From assembly GCA_009786775.1 (NCBI GenBank), contig WQRL01000126.1, positions 1-5,955 of the forward strand: 5,955 bases of DNA, given 5' to 3'. This DNA comes from Oscillospiraceae bacterium (GTDB lineage Bacteria > Bacillota > Clostridia > Oscillospirales > Oscillospiraceae). Positions 3,754-5,955 of this stretch are shown here, piece by piece. Each line of letters begins with the position of its first letter. Position 1 is the stretch's first letter. Position numbers and translations under genes: made by a program. Below the pieces are notes generated by a model. It was given only the letters and a program-made list of their open reading frames with translations, had not been told where the DNA came from and did no database searches.

Positions 3754-5496
3754 TCAGCGCACTCTCACAACACTCGTGATTTCAGCGTCTCCGACAGTTA
3801 AGGTAAGAACCGCTGTGCCCTCACCTACTCCTATAACCACAGCTTCATCTCCTCTTGTATTGATAGGGACAACTTCAAAGACATCTGTGTCGCTGCTGCT
3901 CCAGGTAATCTCCACGCTCGGCGGAGTATCGACAGGCTCTAAGCGGGCGTGGAGCAGAATGTCCTGCCCCTCTCGTATTGTAAAGTCGCTCAGCCGCGTA
4001 TCGTGGTACATAATCCCTAACAGGCTTAAATTTGAGGCCACTGTCGGCGGTCCTGCATTTGAGCGGTCTATCTTGTAATCTACTATATCAAATGAATCTG
4101 AGTCAATCCATAACTGCCAGTTCTGCCAACCATTATGCGCCTCATGCCCGCCCTCAGAAGTCACCACCACAGGTACACGTCCATTAGACCAAGGACCAAT
4201 TACTTCAACGATAGTTCCTTCAAAAATTTGCCCTTTATAAAAATCAACATGCCCAAATTCATAGCCAATGACACGAAGAGATGTGTCGGTGCGATAGACG
4301 GTGGTTGCTTCGCGTATTCTTCCGAAAACGCCGGCCTCCTGCTGCTCCTGCTCCTGCTGCTCCTGCTCCTCCTGCTCCGCGGCATCTTCATCAAGCACAT
4401 CTGAAGCCACGAGCGCATATGAGCCGGTTGCATTATTGATTTCACCCTCATTTATCTCTTCAATATCAGACGAAGCTGTATAGCTGTAGTCATCAAGCCT
4501 CTGAGGAGGCTGAGCACTTATGTCTGACCCTTCTGTGCCGTTTACAAGCAGACCCACACTGAGTGCAACGGTTAACATGGCGGCCACAGTAACAATGACC
4601 TTCGATGATTTCTTGAAATTTAGGACATTCCTTATCCGGGCTTTAAGCCCGCCCTCGCTGAACGCCAGAGGACTCCCACCGACTGCTCGCCAGTTTACGG
4701 ATAGTGAAAGCAGAAGCTTTGAATAATCTTGCTTTACATCGCCGCCCATCTCTTTTAAAACGCGCTCATCGCAAGACATTTCCATATCTACGCTCATAAG
4801 CAGAAATGCAATCCAAGCAAGTGGGTTAAACCAGTGCAGGCAAAGGATGAAATATGCCGCAAATTTGATTATGTGGTCGCACCGATGGACATGCGTCCGC
4901 TCATGCAGCAGTACATATGTGCGCTCATGTGGAGTTAAGCCAAGCGGAATATATATTTTTGGCCTTATAATACCCAACACAAAAGGAGATTGAATCTCGC
5001 CAGTCTCGTAAATGCCATCTTCGATTAAGGTTGCTGATTTCATTTTGGTTTTAAGGTGAAGATAAGATATTATGCCATATGAAAGCATGAGCGCAAATCC
5101 GGTTATCCACACTATTGCCCCGACCGTCAGCCACATGTGCATAGACTGAGCAGCGGAGGCTTGCACCGCAGATGGGATAACATTCCCAATAATATCAGCT
5201 TCCGGAAGTGCCCCACCACCCACGCTCGGCGCAATTTGCACAGCAATTTCAGGCGGCATTACCGGCACTTGATATATAGGGAACGCTTGCTGCAAAGGTG
5301 CGGCTCTAAATGGTATCAGGCTCAGTGCGCTTTCGATTGATATCGGAACTGCAAGCCGCAGCCATGCCACCGCCCAAAGGCAGTATGAAATAATCTTAGG
5401 AGCCTTTTTTAGTGGCAATCTGGCCAGGCAGATGGCCGCAATAACAAATGCCCCCGTCAGACTCATGTTCAAAATCGTCAAAAACAGGTTATCCAT
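3754..5496 (-). CDS. M56-family (BlaR1/MecR1-like) membrane metalloprotease sensor with Ig-like ectodomain
   Basis: The protein has 580 residues. Hydrophobic segments lie at about 3-26, 35-52, 122-146, 209-237 and 299-320. The M56 zinc-protease core is clear: SPFVLGIIRPKIYIP at 170-184, the HExxH motif HERTH at 198-202 (catalytic E199), and DMEMSCDE at 237-244, which should include the downstream acidic ligand. The family's job is to sense an outside signal and trigger loss of the cognate BlaI repressor, which is encoded just upstream. Total length matches BlaR1, but the C-terminal ~260 residues differ. There is an E/Q linker (373-388), a beta-rich region (391-470), then an Ig-like (BIG2-type) domain (~505-580) with ITWSSSDTDVFEV and GEGTAVLTLTVG. 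No SxxK penicillin-binding motif is seen in the ectodomain, so beta-lactam sensing is unlikely. The start at 5496 is set by AGGAGG 9 bases upstream and an 8-base overlap with blaI. Confidence 0.93.
   Translation of the reverse strand: MDNLFLTILNMSLTGAFVIAAICLARLPLKKAPKIISYCLWAVAWLRLAVPISIESALSLIPFRAAPLQQAFPIYQVPVMPPEIAVQIAPSVGGGALPEADIIGNVIPSAVQASAAQSMHMWLTVGAIVWITGFALMLSYGIISYLHLKTKMKSATLIEDGIYETGEIQSPFVLGIIRPKIYIPLGLTPHERTYVLLHERTHVHRCDHIIKFAAYFILCLHWFNPLAWIAFLLMSVDMEMSCDERVLKEMGGDVKQDYSKLLLSLSVNWRAVGGSPLAFSEGGLKARIRNVLNFKKSSKVIVTVAAMLTVALSVGLLVNGTEGSDISAQPPQRLDDYSYTASSDIEEINEGEINNATGSYALVASDVLDEDAAEQEEQEQQEQEQQEAGVFGRIREATTVYRTDTSLRVIGYEFGHVDFYKGQIFEGTIVEVIGPWSNGRVPVVVTSEGGHEAHNGWQNWQLWIDSDSFDIVDYKIDRSNAGPPTVASNLSLLGIMYHDTRLSDFTIREGQDILLHARLEPVDTPPSVEITWSSSDTDVFEVVPINTRGDEAVVIGVGEGTAVLTLTVGDAEITSVVRVR
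4336..4377. repeat. CTC/CTG codon repeat encoding the E/Q linker
   Basis: Fourteen consecutive codons are only GAG (Glu) or CAG (Gln) on the coding strand. They include a perfect 15-base tandem duplication (4336-4350 and 4351-4365). The tract encodes the flexible charged linker between the membrane protease and its ectodomain. Its repetitive nature makes length changes by slippage plausible; whole-codon steps would alter linker length without breaking the frame. Confidence 0.85.
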
Positions 5497-5866
5497 CCAG
5501 TGTACCCTCCTCATGTTCGTCAATCAGCCGCTTTAGCTCGGAAACTTGCTCCGGCGAGAGCTTCCTGTTACGGGTGAATGAGGCTACAAACATGGGCAAG
5601 GAGCCTCCGAAAGTATCGTCCACATACCTGCAACTCTGTTCTGCTATAATTTCGTTTTTTGTAAATAGCATGGTTACGCAGGATTTGTCGTTTTGGGCCA
5701 CTTGTTTCTTAATAAGAGTTTTCAGATGGGTGAATGTCGTTGACTTTGACCATCCAAACTCACCTTGCGCCTGCCGCACAAGCTCCATAGACGCAATAGG
5801 TTCGCTGCTCCATATCAGTTTCGCAAGTTTAGTTTCAGCATTTGTCAAATTAAATTCAGGCTTCAT
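5489..5866 (-). CDS. blaI: BlaI/MecI/CopY-family transcriptional repressor
   Basis: This 125-residue DNA-binding repressor has the family layout. Winged-helix residues 6-75 include NLTNAETKLAKLIW at 6-19, the recognition-helix region GWSKSTTFTHLKTLIKK at 38-54, and a wing around 57-70. A C-terminal dimerisation helix region follows (KLSPEQVSELKRLIDEHEE at 102-120). S. aureus BlaI is cut between N101 and F102; the matching place here reads VASF (94-97), so the Phe is kept and the Asn replaced by Ser, consistent with a partner protease of changed specificity. I chose ATG 5866 because GGAGG at 5875-5879 is 8 bases upstream and the fold starts right after. A longer in-frame start at 5911 would run through the -10 box. 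The stop overlaps the start of the M56 protease gene, so the two are co-translated and form a regulator-sensor operon, probably repressing itself. Confidence 0.94.
   Translation of the reverse strand: MKPEFNLTNAETKLAKLIWSSEPIASMELVRQAQGEFGWSKSTTFTHLKTLIKKQVAQNDKSCVTMLFTKNEIIAEQSCRYVDDTFGGSLPMFVASFTRNRKLSPEQVSELKRLIDEHEEGTLDG
5506..5511 (-). promoter_or_regulatory. Ribosome binding site that selects the protease start at 5496
   Basis: AGGAGG on the - strand lies inside the end of blaI, 9 bases before ATG 5496. An upstream in-frame ATG at 5514 directly abuts this site and cannot use it. The protein from 5496 (MDNLFL...) begins with the first membrane segment, as in the family. Confidence 0.75.
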
Positions 5867-5881
5867 TTCATTTTCCTCCAG

Positions 5882-5932
5882 ACAGGTCGAGATGAGTTCG
5901 ACTAATCGCAAGTCTAACTCACCTCGACCTGT
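5882..5932. promoter_or_regulatory. 51-base palindrome over the blaI promoter (candidate operator)
   Basis: The arms 5882-5903 and 5911-5932 (22 bases each) are complementary at 20 positions around a 7-base centre. The outer part ACAGGTCGAG / CTCGACCTGT is perfect. The palindrome covers the spacer, the -10 box and the transcription start, so a repressor bound here would block initiation. It lacks the TACA-TGTA core of known BlaI/MecI/CopY boxes, although the inner GACT / AGTC could serve as half-sites. It is also able to fold as a hairpin if transcription began upstream. Confidence 0.6.
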
Positions 5933-5939
5933 TTGTCAA
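5911..5939 (-). promoter_or_regulatory. Promoter of the blaI-M56 operon
   Basis: A perfect -35 box TTGACA (5934-5939) is followed after 17 bases by TAGACT (5911-5916) on the - strand. The predicted start is near 5904, giving a ~38-base leader with GGAGG before the blaI ATG. The -10 box lies inside a long palindrome, as expected for an autorepressed operon. Confidence 0.75.
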
Positions 5940-5955
5940 TAGGAAAATTAAATAT

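Noticed and set aside
4336..4377. CRISPR-like repeats.
   Set aside because: The tract is a codon repeat inside a gene with no spacers.
3776..4483. Several open frames on both strands over the protease ectodomain, including a poly-Leu product.
   Set aside because: They arise from other frames of the GAG/CAG codon tract and of the M56 gene; the M56 frame has clear domains.
3754..5866. A beta-lactam resistance regulator (blaI-blaR1) with a beta-lactamase.
   Set aside because: The sensor lacks a penicillin-binding domain and no beta-lactamase or PBP2a gene lies in the window.
5448..5942. A 164-codon open frame on the + strand.
   Set aside because: It is fully antisense to blaI and the start of the protease gene, has no ribosome binding site, and its Ser/Cys-rich composition is typical of an antisense shadow.

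Overview
The window looks like chromosomal DNA of a low-to-moderate GC Firmicute, most likely an anaerobic Clostridia-type organism. The evidence is the strong AGGAGG-type ribosome binding sites, sigma-A-like promoters (TTGACA or TTGACT with TATAAT-type -10 boxes), a BlaI/M56 regulatory pair, a RelB/YoeB-type toxin-antitoxin pair, and a Gram-positive style lipoprotein and C-terminally anchored surface protein. No species can be named from the sequence alone. No transposase, integrase, tRNA, rRNA or CRISPR array is visible.

Layout. Bases 1-1028 (+) are the C-terminal ~340 codons of aspartate ammonia-lyase (aspA), whose 5' end lies outside the window. Everything else is encoded on the - strand, so read it from high to low coordinates. 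At the right edge, a promoter with a 51-base palindromic operator drives a BlaI-family repressor (5489..5866). Its stop overlaps by 8 bases the start of an M56-family membrane metalloprotease sensor (3754..5496), and a strong intrinsic terminator (3672..3716) ends this operon. The protease has the BlaR1/MecR1 membrane protease core. Its extracellular part, however, is an E/Q-rich linker plus a beta-rich and bacterial Ig-like region, with no visible penicillin-binding domain, so the signal is probably not a beta-lactam. Next come an orphan lipoprotein (2629..3294), a signal-peptide protein with a lipocalin-like extracellular region and a C-terminal membrane anchor (1819..2334), and a compact RelB/DinJ antitoxin plus YoeB toxin operon (1310..1585 and 1054..1317) that converges on aspA.

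Non-coding content. The gene-free stretch 3295-3753 holds the most striking signal: two 41-base arms (3462..3502 and 3569..3609) that pair along their whole length. Seven of the eight non-Watson-Crick positions are G.U wobbles when read as + strand RNA, and one is a C.A mismatch. A C/U-rich stretch containing an anti-Shine-Dalgarno-like CCTCCTCC and then a terminator-type hairpin follow downstream. This is the layout of a structured + strand RNA, although no convincing + strand promoter was found. Two smaller hairpins (1735..1783 and 2467..2494) look like REP-type intergenic repeats. A 36-codon coding-like remnant lies just past the lipoprotein gene.

How the parts work together. The BlaI/M56 pair forms a self-contained signalling circuit in which the protease is activated at the cell surface, the repressor is lost and the operon is derepressed. 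The neighbouring lipoprotein and anchored protein are envelope proteins that could be targets or partners of that circuit, but nothing in the sequence proves a link. The toxin-antitoxin pair is an independent autoregulated module with two adjacent palindromes over its promoter.
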